Assembly: GCF_024159025.1 (NCBI RefSeq)
Contig: NZ_JAMYXC010000191.1
Coordinates: forward strand, 1-41,246
Direction of reading: 5' to 3'
DNA length: 41,246 nucleotides
Source of the DNA: Limimaricola litoreus
Lineage (GTDB): Bacteria; Pseudomonadota; Alphaproteobacteria; Rhodobacterales; Rhodobacteraceae
Position numbers and translations under genes: made by a program. Below, in pieces: positions 33,623 through 41,246 of the stretch (its first letter is position 1; every line of letters starts with the position of its first letter). The notes beneath the pieces are model-generated. The model saw only the letters and a list, made by a program, of their open reading frames with translations, did no database searches and was not told the origin of the DNA.

Positions 33623-33789
33623 TATGCGGACCCGCAGAACGCATGTTGTGCGGTACCTTCACCGACTTGCTAGATACGCGTTCACTGATAGGACCGCAAT
33701 GACACGGACCCGCGAGCCAAAAAACCGGCCGAATTCCTCCTATTGAGGGTCGATCCGGCAGGCGGGTTCCATCGGGATGCACCGAAGGT

Positions 33790-33819
33790 TTGCAATATGG
33801 CGATTTTGCGGCTTATAGT
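33790..33819 (+). promoter_or_regulatory. Possible sigma70-type promoter for exoY
   Basis: TTGCAA (33790-33795) and TATAGT (33814-33819) are separated by 18 bases, pointing to exoY, which starts about 265 bases downstream. The match is moderate (4/6 and 5/6). The long leader makes this tentative. Confidence 0.3.
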
Positions 33820-34055
33820 AGGGGTAGGTGTTGGGATTATGTTTCACGCGAGGATTGCAGGGTTCCATAGGTAACCGGCAGATACGCGGTTTCCGCTCGA
33901 GTTCGGCCAAGGCACCATTTTTGCCGCCGGGCTCCCCCTGCCTCGCAGAAGGTCCTGACCATACGCAAGTCGACCGTGAGAGCCGGCCTTCGCAACGAGG
34001 CAGTTTCAGCACCCGCCATGGGGGATGCGGGGTACAGTAAGAAATCAAAAGTGTT

Positions 34056-34069
34056 TTTAAACGGTTAAA
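34056..34069. promoter_or_regulatory. AT-rich dyad TTTAA-ACGG-TTAAA before exoY
   Basis: The 5-bp arms lie 15 bases upstream of the exoY start codon, in the most AT-rich part of the region. It could be an operator controlling the committed step. It does not match the CtrA TTAA-N7-TTAA spacing. Confidence 0.25.
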
Positions 34070-34084
34070 TTGTAGGATGTAGTC

Positions 34085-34768
34085 ATGACGGATACTTCTA
34101 CGGCCGCCCCGCCGGAACGACCGATAAGGGTCGAACGTAGCCGCCACTTTTTTCAGTTTCGGTATGATGGAGCCGTCAAGCGCTGCATTGACCTGTCTCT
34201 CGCACTTCTTCTTTTGCCTACACTTGTCCCGATCATTACCATCCTGTGGCTGATCGTGCGGCTGGATGGCGGGCCGGGATTGTTCGGGCATACCCGTGTC
34301 GGGCGCGGTGGGCGGATGTTCCGCTGCTGGAAGATCCGCACCATGGTTCCCGATGCTAGCAGGCAATTGGATCAACTGCTGGCAAGCGACCCCGAGGCGC
34401 GAGTTGAGTGGGAGCGAGACCGCAAGCTGCGCTGCGATCCGCGGGTGACCCGCCTCGGGACCTTCTTGCGCGAAACCTCGCTTGATGAGCTGCCGCAGAT
34501 CTGGAACGTGCTGACGGGCGAGATGAGTTTGATCGGCCCGCGCCCGATCACAGTCGATGAGCTGGAACGCTATGGTCGTCAGCGTCTCATTTACCTGTCG
34601 CTGCGTCCGGGCGTCACCGGTCTTTGGCAAGTTTCGGGTCGCAACGACATAACCTACGATCAGCGGATCAAGCTCGACGCCGAGTATCTGCACCGGATAT
34701 CGCCTCGCACGGATCTTTACATTCTGCTGCGCACCATGGCGGTCGTGTTGCGCCGAACTGGTTACTGA
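34085..34768 (+). CDS. exoY: Undecaprenyl-phosphate sugar phosphotransferase, ExoY-like (initiating enzyme)
   Basis: 227 aa, the short ExoY form with one transmembrane/re-entrant segment (about 35-58) and a cytoplasmic catalytic domain of the Bac_transf family: CWKIRTMVPDA, TSLDELPQIWNVLTGEMSLI-GPRP (131-154) and RPGVTGLWQVSGR (174-186). All hallmark residues are present. It transfers a hexose-1-phosphate (galactose in S. meliloti) from UDP-sugar to undecaprenyl phosphate, the committed first step of EPS assembly. AGGA precedes ATG 34085 at a usable distance. It is the only gene on its strand here, convergent with sqdB, with its own upstream region. Confidence 0.92.
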   Translation: MTDTSTAAPPERPIRVERSRHFFQFRYDGAVKRCIDLSLALLLLPTLVPIITILWLIVRLDGGPGLFGHTRVGRGGRMFRCWKIRTMVPDASRQLDQLLASDPEARVEWERDRKLRCDPRVTRLGTFLRETSLDELPQIWNVLTGEMSLIGPRPITVDELERYGRQRLIYLSLRPGVTGLWQVSGRNDITYDQRIKLDAEYLHRISPRTDLYILLRTMAVVLRRTGY

Positions 34769-35005
34769 AACGGGGGACGGCAGTCCGTGACTGTTCTCAG
34801 GGGCCAGACTTCCTTTGCGGATACGCACAGGCCTCCCCTGGACTTGTCACAGCCAAGATGGCCAATCCCCCCCGGCCTGTTGCACCGGGCGGTCGGGTCA
34901 CAGAAAGGGATGCTATCCATGCACGGGCAGGCCACGCCCTCTGCCGAAGAGTGCGACTGTAGGCTCGACGGCTTCGCGCCCCTGCCCTGCAGCGACTGCG
35001 ACGTA

Positions 35006-36199
35006 TCAGCTCGCCGCAACGCGTTGAAGATTGGAACGCAGCAGCTTCTTGACGTCTGCAATCTCCTCAGCCAGTCCGGTATCAAAGCACTGCGGCGTGA
35101 AACCGATACCGCGCAGCGTCGAGTTGTCGACGTCGAGTTCGTTGCCTTCGGGTTCGCGCCGCTCATTGTCGACGAAGACGATCGGCACGCCAGTCAGCTT
35201 GGCGATGATTTCCGCGATATGGAGGACGCAACAGATTTCGGCAACTTGGTTGACGACGCGTACGCGGTCGCCGTTGCGGGGCGGCGTTTCCGCGGCAAAA
35301 ACCAAACAGCGCAGCATGTCACAGATATGGATGAAGCCGCGCCGTTGAGTGCCGCTCCCGAACACCGTCAGGGGCCGCTGAGCAACGGCTTGGCACATGA
35401 AGCGATTGACCACGGTGCCATAGAGCCGGTCATGATCGAACCGGTTCACCAACCGCGCGTCGGTCCGGGTCTCTTTGGTCTGGGTGCACCAGACCACGCC
35501 TTGGTGCAGGTCCGTGATGCGGAGCCCGTGGAACCGCGCATAAAAGGCGAAGAGCTGTTGATCAAGCGACTTGGTCATGTGGTAGATCGAGTCCGGCTCA
35601 CCGGGAAACAGCACCTCTTTCTCAGCCTCGCGGCCATCAGTCCCGAAGGCGCGGACCGACAGATAACCTTCGGGCAAGCGCAACCCGGCGCTGCGATAGC
35701 CATAGACCCCGAGAGAGCCAAGATGGATGAGATGCGGATCGCAGCCTGCCTCGACAATCGCGGCCAACAGGTTGTGCGTGGCTCGGAGGTTATTATCAAC
35801 TGTATAGCGCCCCGCCTCGGGGGACATCATGGAATAGGGTGCCGAGCGCTGTTCGGCAAAATGAATGATGATGTCGGGGCGGGTTTCGGCCAGTAAGATC
35901 CGAAGCGCCTTTGGATCGGTAGCAAGGTCAATCTCATGCGACCTGATAGTCCGCCCGGTCTGTTCTTGCCACGCCGCGAGACGCTCTGGCAGGCTGCAAA
36001 TCGGCAGCAGAGGTGTGGTGCCGAGATCCTTATCGATTCGGCGTCGCGCGCCATTGTCTAGGATCGAAACCTTGGCACCGAGGGTGGAAAAGCGCAGGGC
36101 CGTCGGCCAACCACAGAACCCGTCACCTCCAAGAACCAGCACCGTGCGCCCCGAGAAGTCTTCCGACAGACCGGGTGGCGGCGTGTCACTTGCTTCCAC
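35006..36199 (-). CDS. sqdB: UDP-sulfoquinovose synthase family protein (SqdB/SQD1-like)
   Basis: 397 aa. It has the distinctive SqdB motifs: VLVLGGDGFCGWPTAL (NAD site, G24-G30), HFAEQRSAPYSM (113-124), DSIYHMTKSLDQ with Y206-x-x-x-K210, ITDLHQGVVW (228-237), and TVVNRF with FGSGTQRRGFIHI. The enzyme makes UDP-sulfoquinovose from UDP-glucose and sulfite. The segment expected to carry the catalytic Thr (LGTMG in the homologues I remember) reads LGSLG, a Thr-to-Ser change at 162. In phototrophs and some rhizobia the product feeds the sulfolipid SQDG. Here no sqdA, sqdC, sqdD or sqdX gene is adjacent, and the gene sits between exoY and exoA, so use in the EPS is plausible. GTG 36199 follows a strong purine-rich AGGAGAGGGG stretch. 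Confidence 0.88.
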   Translation of the reverse strand: MEASDTPPPGLSEDFSGRTVLVLGGDGFCGWPTALRFSTLGAKVSILDNGARRRIDKDLGTTPLLPICSLPERLAAWQEQTGRTIRSHEIDLATDPKALRILLAETRPDIIIHFAEQRSAPYSMMSPEAGRYTVDNNLRATHNLLAAIVEAGCDPHLIHLGSLGVYGYRSAGLRLPEGYLSVRAFGTDGREAEKEVLFPGEPDSIYHMTKSLDQQLFAFYARFHGLRITDLHQGVVWCTQTKETRTDARLVNRFDHDRLYGTVVNRFMCQAVAQRPLTVFGSGTQRRGFIHICDMLRCLVFAAETPPRNGDRVRVVNQVAEICCVLHIAEIIAKLTGVPIVFVDNERREPEGNELDVDNSTLRGIGFTPQCFDTGLAEEIADVKKLLRSNLQRVAAS

Positions 36200-36325
36200 G
36201 GCATGGCCCCCCTCTCCTGCTTACCTCCAATTGCAGCACGAAGCAGGTCAATCCGGCAAGCACGACAGTGCGTCATTCACCCTAAGGTGTAGAAACTTAC
36301 TGTTCCCCCGCGATTTGGCGGCCTG

Positions 36326-37804
36326 TTAAGGAGCTATCCGCAGCGGCAGACCGAGCGTCTGAGCCGCACAAGCGGCTTCGCGCCAAAGGTGCATGCCGGA
36401 TGCCCCGCGCAGCGCTCCACTTTCCCCAATCGTGGAGCGGCGCCACAGCACGTCGTCGAGGCTCATCGCCATTTCGTCGCGCACAGCCATCTCGATCCGC
36501 GCAGCCCAGTTCTGCAGGCCTGCGTGGCTGGGCTCGGAAATGACGGGAAGCCGCGTGGCCAAGCTACGTGCAGCTCCTTGCCGCGGAGGCAGACCTTTGC
36601 CGAGCCGCGCCTGTACCAGCGTCACCATGCGTGCGGCGACCAGCCGGGCGGTGGTGTATTTTACCCCCGTACAACTGATCAGCCCACCAACCCCTACCTC
36701 GGCCTCGTGGTCGATCACTGTGCCGCTTCGCAGCCGCCGGACCGTGGTGCGTGCGTCGTCGACATCGGCTGGGATCAGTCCGCGATGAACATGCAGCAGC
36801 TCGTCAGGGCGCAAATGGAGACCGGGGCAGATCACATTGATCTCATCGAGGAAAGCACTGCTAGCGTCCAGACCATCTCTGAGATCAGTGCCCTCGTGCG
36901 GGCTTTCATGCGTGCCGATCATCAAGCGACCGCCCCAAGGCACGAAGAAATACATGCGGCCACCGCGTTTCACTATGGCGTCAGCACGCGACCTGCTGAT
37001 CACCCCGAGAGCGTATGGCCCGGCAGGCCGGTCGATCACGAGATTCATGGCGCGTGCAAAGCAGGGAAACCGCGACCGCGCCTCGGGGCCGAGTGCCGAG
37101 ACGGTCAGTCCGGCCGCGGCCGGCCCCGCGCAGCACAAGGTGATGTCGGCCCTGACATCGCCGCGCGTCCCGGCGATCCGGTCGAGCAGCGCTGCGCCTT
37201 CTACCCGTCCCGCCGTTCGCAGCAGCGCCTCGGCTTCTACATAGTTTGCGACCAAGGCACCGGCCTGTGTAGCAGCCCGCAGCGCCGCCATCAGCAGGCG
37301 CCCGGTGTCCTCGATCTGACCGTCATGCCAGACCCCTGCGCCGGTCATCTCCTCGGGTGCCATAGCCCCGAGCAGGGCCTGCGCGCGCGCGCGCCCCACC
37401 ACCCGCACGCCCGGCAGGGTTCCGTCGATCCCGACGGTGCCAAGGCCATAAAGCGCGGCGACTGAGGCGAAGGCTGCCGGGCCGCGCGTGCCATGTCCGA
37501 CGAGCGGAATGACGAATTTCAAGGGTCGTACCAAGTCGGGGGCGGCTCTGAGCCAGAAGGCTCTCTCGCGGGCCGACGCGCGCAGTCGCGCAAAATCGAG
37601 GTGCTGCACGTAGCGGATGCCGCCGTGCATGATCTTGAGAGAATTTTGGGAAGTTCCGCTACCAAAATCCGCGCGTTCGACCAGCGCCGTGCGAAGCCCG
37701 CGCAGCGCCGCCTCGCGCGCCGCCATGGCACCATAGATGCCGCCCCCGATCACCAGAACATCCCAGCGCGCGGCACCGAGATCGCCAAGCGTGGCGCGCC
37801 GCAC
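36326..37804 (-). CDS. glpD: Glycerol-3-phosphate dehydrogenase-like FAD oxidoreductase
   Basis: 492 aa. The N-terminal FAD motif is VLVIGGGIYGAMAAREAALR (G20-G25), then ERADFGSGTSQNSLKIMHGG, the glycerol-3-phosphate dehydrogenase signature region, and FFVPWGGRLMIGTHE in the DAO domain. A C-terminal DAO_C-like part is shortened and divergent. The usual role is to oxidise glycerol-3-phosphate to DHAP at the membrane. A variant substrate is possible, because it pairs with an uncharacterised metal-hydrolase-like gene only four bases upstream, inside an EPS cluster. The start is a GTG at 37804. Confidence 0.8.
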   Translation of the reverse strand: MRRATLGDLGAARWDVLVIGGGIYGAMAAREAALRGLRTALVERADFGSGTSQNSLKIMHGGIRYVQHLDFARLRASARERAFWLRAAPDLVRPLKFVIPLVGHGTRGPAAFASVAALYGLGTVGIDGTLPGVRVVGRARAQALLGAMAPEEMTGAGVWHDGQIEDTGRLLMAALRAATQAGALVANYVEAEALLRTAGRVEGAALLDRIAGTRGDVRADITLCCAGPAAAGLTVSALGPEARSRFPCFARAMNLVIDRPAGPYALGVISRSRADAIVKRGGRMYFFVPWGGRLMIGTHESPHEGTDLRDGLDASSAFLDEINVICPGLHLRPDELLHVHRGLIPADVDDARTTVRRLRSGTVIDHEAEVGVGGLISCTGVKYTTARLVAARMVTLVQARLGKGLPPRQGAARSLATRLPVISEPSHAGLQNWAARIEMAVRDEMAMSLDDVLWRRSTIGESGALRGASGMHLWREAACAAQTLGLPLRIAP

Positions 37805-37808
37805 CGAC

Positions 37809-38573
37809 CTAACCCGCTCTAAGCCGCGCCTGACGGCGCAGGAAGGTCACGGGGCCGCATCGTCGACCGAAGGTGGGGGGCTGGGTGGTCATCCGCATCA
37901 GCCGGTCTCGCAAATCGGCGGCGGGGCACGCTGGATCGGGCGCGGGGTCGAGGACGATGCCATACCGCCCCGCGTCCCGCACCGACGCCGCGAGGGGCAG
38001 CGGGTCGGTGCCGGGCAGCACCGGCATCCCGCCGAAACAGCTTGGCGCTGGCCAGCCTGCAGGGCGACCGGCGTTGTCTCCGAGAAACAGCCCCCGCCGT
38101 GGTCCCGCCTCCAGCAGCCTTTGCAGCACCCGACCGCGACGACCGAGCCATTTGCCCGCCCCCCACGGTAGGACGGCTGGTATGCATGCCTGTCCCAAAC
38201 TGGCCAATATCTCCTCCGCCGTTTGTCCGCTCAAGCTGGCTGGCCGCGATGCCAGCGCCAGAACCTCAAGCCCCTCCGCGCTCACGATCTGACGCCCCGA
38301 GACAATCAGCAACCTCGTCCCGTCCGTTCTTTGCAGCCACACCGCTTCTGGATCGCCCTGGGTGAGCTCGGCCTGCCAGCTCTTCGGCAATCCTTGCCCG
38401 GCCGCGAAGGCCTCGAACACGCCGCTTTCAGAGATTTCAGTCAGCACCAGTGCCCCGGGCTCCTCTGAATGGTTGTGAACGCGGGCCGCCTTCGACAGAT
38501 TGATCACCGCCGCATCGAGAAACACGGCCCGGTCGAAGCATTCGTGTAAATGTACGTGAGTATCGATCAACAT
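37809..38573 (-). CDS. Uncharacterised amidohydrolase-like protein with D-T-H-V-H motif
   Basis: 254 aa from ATG 38573. It opens MLIDTHVHLHECFD, the D-x-H-x-H metal motif of amidohydrolase/TatD-type barrels. Later it has VLPWGAGKWLGRRGRVL, LFLGDNAGRP and MPVLPGTDPLPL. The Asp in G-T-D-P-L-P and the Asn/Asp in L-G-D-N-A-G-R-P could be further active-site residues. It is short for an amidohydrolase and I do not know its substrate. The ORF extends upstream to 38711, but that part looks non-coding. Only four bases separate its stop from the GlpD-like start, so the two are one operon and may share a pathway. Confidence 0.6.
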   Translation of the reverse strand: MLIDTHVHLHECFDRAVFLDAAVINLSKAARVHNHSEEPGALVLTEISESGVFEAFAAGQGLPKSWQAELTQGDPEAVWLQRTDGTRLLIVSGRQIVSAEGLEVLALASRPASLSGQTAEEILASLGQACIPAVLPWGAGKWLGRRGRVLQRLLEAGPRRGLFLGDNAGRPAGWPAPSCFGGMPVLPGTDPLPLAASVRDAGRYGIVLDPAPDPACPAADLRDRLMRMTTQPPTFGRRCGPVTFLRRQARLRAG

Positions 38574-38982
38574 GACCCGGCCACCCAGAAAGCACGCCCC
38601 GGCCGCCGCCGCGCCGCCGGAGCAGCACAGGCCCCGCCGGTCGACACTAACCGAGTTCGGGCACAAATATAGTCCGGTCGTGCAGGAATCGGTCGTTTCA
38701 ACCATCGACACCCAGCCGGCAGAGGCGCGATCGCGGCCAATAGACGCTCAGGGTCTCAGGGCCTCCGCCTGACCGAAAGTTCCGGAATTTGCGAGTTCGC
38801 CTGCATGTTGCCCCTCCTCATCAGGCGAAGCCGACCCAAGATCCTAATCGGTCGTAAAGTCATGATTGTTGACATGCGCTGGTTCGCCCCCGAAAATCGA
38901 AGGCAACTTTGCATGTCAATGGCCGTTGCGGAACGGTCAGATGCGAGGTGCGCACTTTCACCACGAAATGATTTCGAGTGGC
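38574..38982. other. Divergent region between the hydrolase-like gene and exoA
   Basis: About 400 bases with frames running through from both neighbours (an upstream extension of the minus gene to 38711 and of exoA to 38866) but no independent gene. Promoters for both directions should be here; none was clear. Confidence 0.4.
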
Positions 38983-40101
38983 ATGCAGGATTCTACGGAT
39001 CTGACAAACTCTGAGCGATATGCTGCTGCCCTTCGTAATGTGCGATGTCCGGGGGCATCAACGTTGCTGTCGGAATCATCCGATTGTGACGACATGCCGG
39101 GGCTAGGCGGTATTCGGCCGGACGCCGTTCTGGTGGCGATCCCTACCCTGAACGAAGCGGTGCATATCGAGGCCTGTCTGCGCTCCCTCATTGGGTCGGA
39201 CGACTTCTGCAAGGAAGTGAGGGTCGCGATTGTCGACGGCGGCAGCAGCGACGACACATGCAAGATCGTTTCGTCCCTTCGCAGGGAGTTCGCCAATATT
39301 CATCTCATCGACAATCCTGACAGGATTCAGTCCGCGGCCATTAACAAAGCGGTCCGTGATTTGGGAAGGCCCGAATCGCGGTATCTCATTCGATGCGACG
39401 CGCATGCACTCTATCCGAACGGCTATATCCGCCGCGTGATCCAAGCCTTCGCCCAGCATCCCGATGCAGGCTCCATTGTCGGAGTTCTCGATGCCGGGGG
39501 GCGGAACTGCTTCCAGCGCGCCAGCGCGTGGCTGATTGATACGCCGCTAGGCTCGGGCGGGTCGGCCCACCGGGGCGGCACGCGGTCGGGCTGGGTAAAA
39601 CATGGCCACCATGCCGGTTTTCGGCTCGACTGGTTCCGGCGGCTAGGCGGTTACGATCCGACCTTCACCCACAACGAGGATGCGGAGTATGATCACAGGC
39701 TGATCACAAGTGGCGGCAGGATTTGGCTCGACGGCGATCTTCGCGTTGACTACGTCATGCGGCCCACGCCAAAAGCGCTGTGGTTGCAGTACTGGCTCTA
39801 TGGCAAGGGAAGGGCCCGGACGACACGCAAGCACGAGGTACGGTTGCAATGGCGCCAAGCGACCCCGGCGCTGTCGCTCGTGGCGCAACTGGCCGCCCTG
39901 CTCATGGCACCGGTCTGGCCGGCCTCGCTGGCGCTGCCGGCCCTGTATCTTTTCGCTCTGGCCACTGCCTCCGGCGTGGCCATGGCGAAGATGCGGAGCC
40001 TGTGCGGACTATGGGCCGGCGTGGCGGCCTTCATCATTCATAATGCATGGGCCCTAGGATTTATTTGGGGAAAACCCTTTGGAAAAGCCCGGGTCCGATG
40101 A
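38983..40101 (+). CDS. exoA: GT2 glycosyltransferase, ExoA-like
   Basis: 372 aa from ATG 38983. The GT-A domain has VAIPTLNEAVHIEACL, VDGGSSDDT and IRCDAHALYPNGY. The ExoA-type acceptor-side block KHGHHAGFRLDWFRRLGGYD runs into THNEDAEYDHRL, then RPTPKALWLQYWLYGKG. Two or three C-terminal transmembrane helices follow. S. meliloti ExoA adds the second sugar (beta-1,3-glucose) to the ExoY product at the inner membrane. The start is uncertain: ATG 39094 would give 335 aa, closer to the usual about 330. Its stop overlaps exoM as ATGA (40098-40101), so the two are translationally coupled. Confidence 0.88.
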   Translation: MQDSTDLTNSERYAAALRNVRCPGASTLLSESSDCDDMPGLGGIRPDAVLVAIPTLNEAVHIEACLRSLIGSDDFCKEVRVAIVDGGSSDDTCKIVSSLRREFANIHLIDNPDRIQSAAINKAVRDLGRPESRYLIRCDAHALYPNGYIRRVIQAFAQHPDAGSIVGVLDAGGRNCFQRASAWLIDTPLGSGGSAHRGGTRSGWVKHGHHAGFRLDWFRRLGGYDPTFTHNEDAEYDHRLITSGGRIWLDGDLRVDYVMRPTPKALWLQYWLYGKGRARTTRKHEVRLQWRQATPALSLVAQLAALLMAPVWPASLALPALYLFALATASGVAMAKMRSLCGLWAGVAAFIIHNAWALGFIWGKPFGKARVR

Positions 40102-41009
40102 CCACTGTCGCGGTCACCATGTGTACGTTTCGTAGGCCGCAGGTCGTCGAGACCTTGCGCTCGGTCGATAGACAGAGGTTGCCGGATAGAATGCGGCTTC
40201 GGATCATTGTGGTCGACAATGACACAACCGACACCGCCCGCCCTGCGATCGAAGCGGCCGCGACTAAGGCCATATGGCCGGTGAGCTATGTCCATGCCCC
40301 GGCGGGTAACATATCCATTGCAAGGAATGCCGGGCTCGAAGCCGCGGGCGATGTCGACTGGGTCGCCTTTCTCGATGATGACGAGATCGCGGAGCCGAGA
40401 TGGTTGGCGACGCTGTTGGACTGTGCACAGGCCACGGGCGCCGATGGTGTCTTCGGCCCCTCGCTTGCGAGATACGGCGATCTCGCGCCGCCTTGGATAA
40501 GGGCCGGCGACTATCATTCCAACATCCCGACCAGGAACGCGGGCAGCGTCATTACCGGCCATACCTGCAATGCCCTGTTGCGTTGGAACGGCGCCCCCTG
40601 GACGGGTGCGCGCTTCGATCTATCACGCGGGCGCTCGGGCGGCGAGGACACCGCGTTTTTTCTTAATTTGTATAAGATCGGTGCCAGATTCGAAATCTGC
40701 CTCGATGCTGTGGTGAAAGAAGAAATCGAGGCAAATCGGTTGTCGTTCAGGTGGCTTGCACGGCGAAGATACCGATCTGGGCAAAGCTTCGCCGCGTTCG
40801 CCTCCGGGCGCAGGGCAAAAATTTTGATGATCATAACGGCCAGCGCCAAGCTCTTGAGCTGTGGACTGGCTGCGATCCCGACTGCTTTGTCGACCCCGCA
40901 GCGCAACTACTGGCTGTTGCGGGGCATCCTGCATGCCGGCGTCGTTGCTGGTTGCATCAATCTTGCGCAAGCGGAACTCTACGGGATCAAAACGGAAGGG
41001 CAAATTTGA
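40098..41009 (+). CDS. exoM: GT2 glycosyltransferase, ExoM-like
   Basis: 303 aa, near the 309 aa remembered for S. meliloti ExoM. The domain begins at once with TTVAVTMCTFRRPQVVETL. IIVVDNDTTDTARPAI and the metal-site VAFLDDDEIAEPRWL follow, then RSGGEDTAFFLNLYKIGARF. ExoM adds a beta-1,4-glucose during succinoglycan repeat assembly in rhizobia. The linkage here is assumed by homology only. ATG 40098 overlaps the exoA stop by four bases. The gene ends 125 bases before the IS5-family element. Confidence 0.87.
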   Translation: MTTVAVTMCTFRRPQVVETLRSVDRQRLPDRMRLRIIVVDNDTTDTARPAIEAAATKAIWPVSYVHAPAGNISIARNAGLEAAGDVDWVAFLDDDEIAEPRWLATLLDCAQATGADGVFGPSLARYGDLAPPWIRAGDYHSNIPTRNAGSVITGHTCNALLRWNGAPWTGARFDLSRGRSGGEDTAFFLNLYKIGARFEICLDAVVKEEIEANRLSFRWLARRRYRSGQSFAAFASGRRAKILMIITASAKLLSCGLAAIPTALSTPQRNYWLLRGILHAGVVAGCINLAQAELYGIKTEGQI

Positions 41010-41134
41010 GAGCTATCCTCCGATCTGCCCCTCGGCTCTCGCTGTCCGAGCCCAGAAGTCGCATGTGGCCGCCGGATTGCACCTTTCTCGTCTCGGCCAC
41101 TGTCGGCCACAAAACCGGCTCGCGGCCCTTTGGA

Positions 41135-41246
41135 GGGCGTTGTTGCAGAACTCCCCGCCTGACGGTTTTCGGCGCGGATCGGCCGCATAGATAGGCGGCA
41201 TGACCATGCCCATGCCTACCCGCTACCGCACGACGAACTGGTCTGC
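41135..41246 (+). mobile_element. Left end of an IS5-family (IS903-like) insertion sequence, cut by the window edge
   Basis: GGGCGTTGTTGCAGAA (from 41135) looks like the terminal inverted repeat of IS903-like elements (compare the GGCTTTGTTG ends at 28493-28565). It is followed after about 65 bases by a transposase start. The far end and target duplication are outside the window. The exact first base could be 41135 or 41136. Confidence 0.65.
41200..41246 (+). CDS. IS5-family transposase, N-terminal fragment at window edge
   Basis: The frame from ATG 41200 reads MTMPMPTRYRTTNWSA and runs off the window. The R-T-T-N-W-x-A-Y start is typical of IS5-family DDE transposases of the IS903 group. 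A terminal inverted repeat lies 65 bases upstream. Only 15-16 residues are visible. Confidence 0.6.
   Translation, partial: MTMPMPTRYRTTNWS

Larger units (their letters stand above)
33623..34084. other. Divergent gene-free region upstream of exoY
   Basis: 462 bases with no credible gene. The long minus-strand frame crossing it is the mirror of exoY. It has a possible sigma70-type promoter (33790-33819) and an AT-rich block with a short dyad right before exoY (34056-34069). Confidence 0.5.

Noticed and set aside
33740-34828. 362-aa minus-strand frame across exoY
   Set aside because: It is the mirror of exoY, has low-complexity polar composition and no recognisable domain, while exoY is unmistakable.
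34787-35896. 369-aa plus-strand frame opposite sqdB
   Set aside because: It is the mirror of SqdB, which has all family motifs; the plus frame has none.
36389-37465. 358-aa plus-strand frame opposite the GlpD-like gene
   Set aside because: It is an antisense shadow with His/Arg/Pro-rich composition, no family motif and no ribosome binding site.

Overview
The window is an exopolysaccharide (EPS) gene cluster from a high-GC alphaproteobacterium. The closest fit is a marine Rhodobacteraceae (Roseobacter-type) genome. This rests on base composition, the Sinorhizobium-type Exo protein families (ExoA, ExoF, ExoM, ExoP, ExoQ and ExoY relatives), a SqdB-type sulfoquinovose synthase and IS elements typical of that group. 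The species cannot be named from sequence alone. No rRNA, tRNA or CRISPR array was seen.

Layout, left to right. The left edge carries the decayed end of an IS21-type element (istA tail, istB head). Next come an ExoQ-like polymerase (-), a 1462-aa type-I-secreted GH16/SGNH/RTX protein (+) with a 1086-bp internal tandem duplication, and a GT4 glycosyltransferase (-). A translationally coupled PIG-L deacetylase and formyltransferase follow (+), then a flippase-like membrane protein and a hexapeptide acyltransferase (-). The centre holds a 1232-aa G8-domain/beta-helix/RTX protein (+), a GT2 (-), ExoF, a polyprenol-phosphate-type GT2, a GT2 pseudo-enzyme and the ExoP/Wzc co-polymerase (+).

From 23.7 to 33.6 kb almost everything is on the minus strand: an ExoL-like GT, a sulfotransferase, a small membrane protein, a Tat subunit with a GMC oxidoreductase, a second ExoL-like GT, a second sulfotransferase, a methyltransferase, an SDR epimerase/reductase and a two-helix membrane protein. 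ExoY (+) then faces sqdB (-). A GlpD-like dehydrogenase and a small metal-hydrolase-like protein (-) come next, and the coupled exoA-exoM pair (+) closes the cluster. The right edge enters an IS5-family (IS903-like) element.

Inferred pathway. ExoY starts the lipid-linked repeat unit on undecaprenyl phosphate. ExoA, ExoM, the two ExoL-like GTs and the other GTs extend it. ExoQ polymerises it, and ExoP and ExoF control length and export. Two sulfotransferases, SqdB, a methyltransferase, an acyltransferase and the deacetylase/formyltransferase pair suggest an unusually decorated and probably strongly anionic polymer (sulfate ester, possibly sulfonate, possibly N-formyl). The two RTX proteins share a C-terminal tail, probably leave through one type I secretion system and probably act on the polymer outside the cell. 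No Wzx/ExoT flippase and no type I secretion ABC/MFP genes are in the window.
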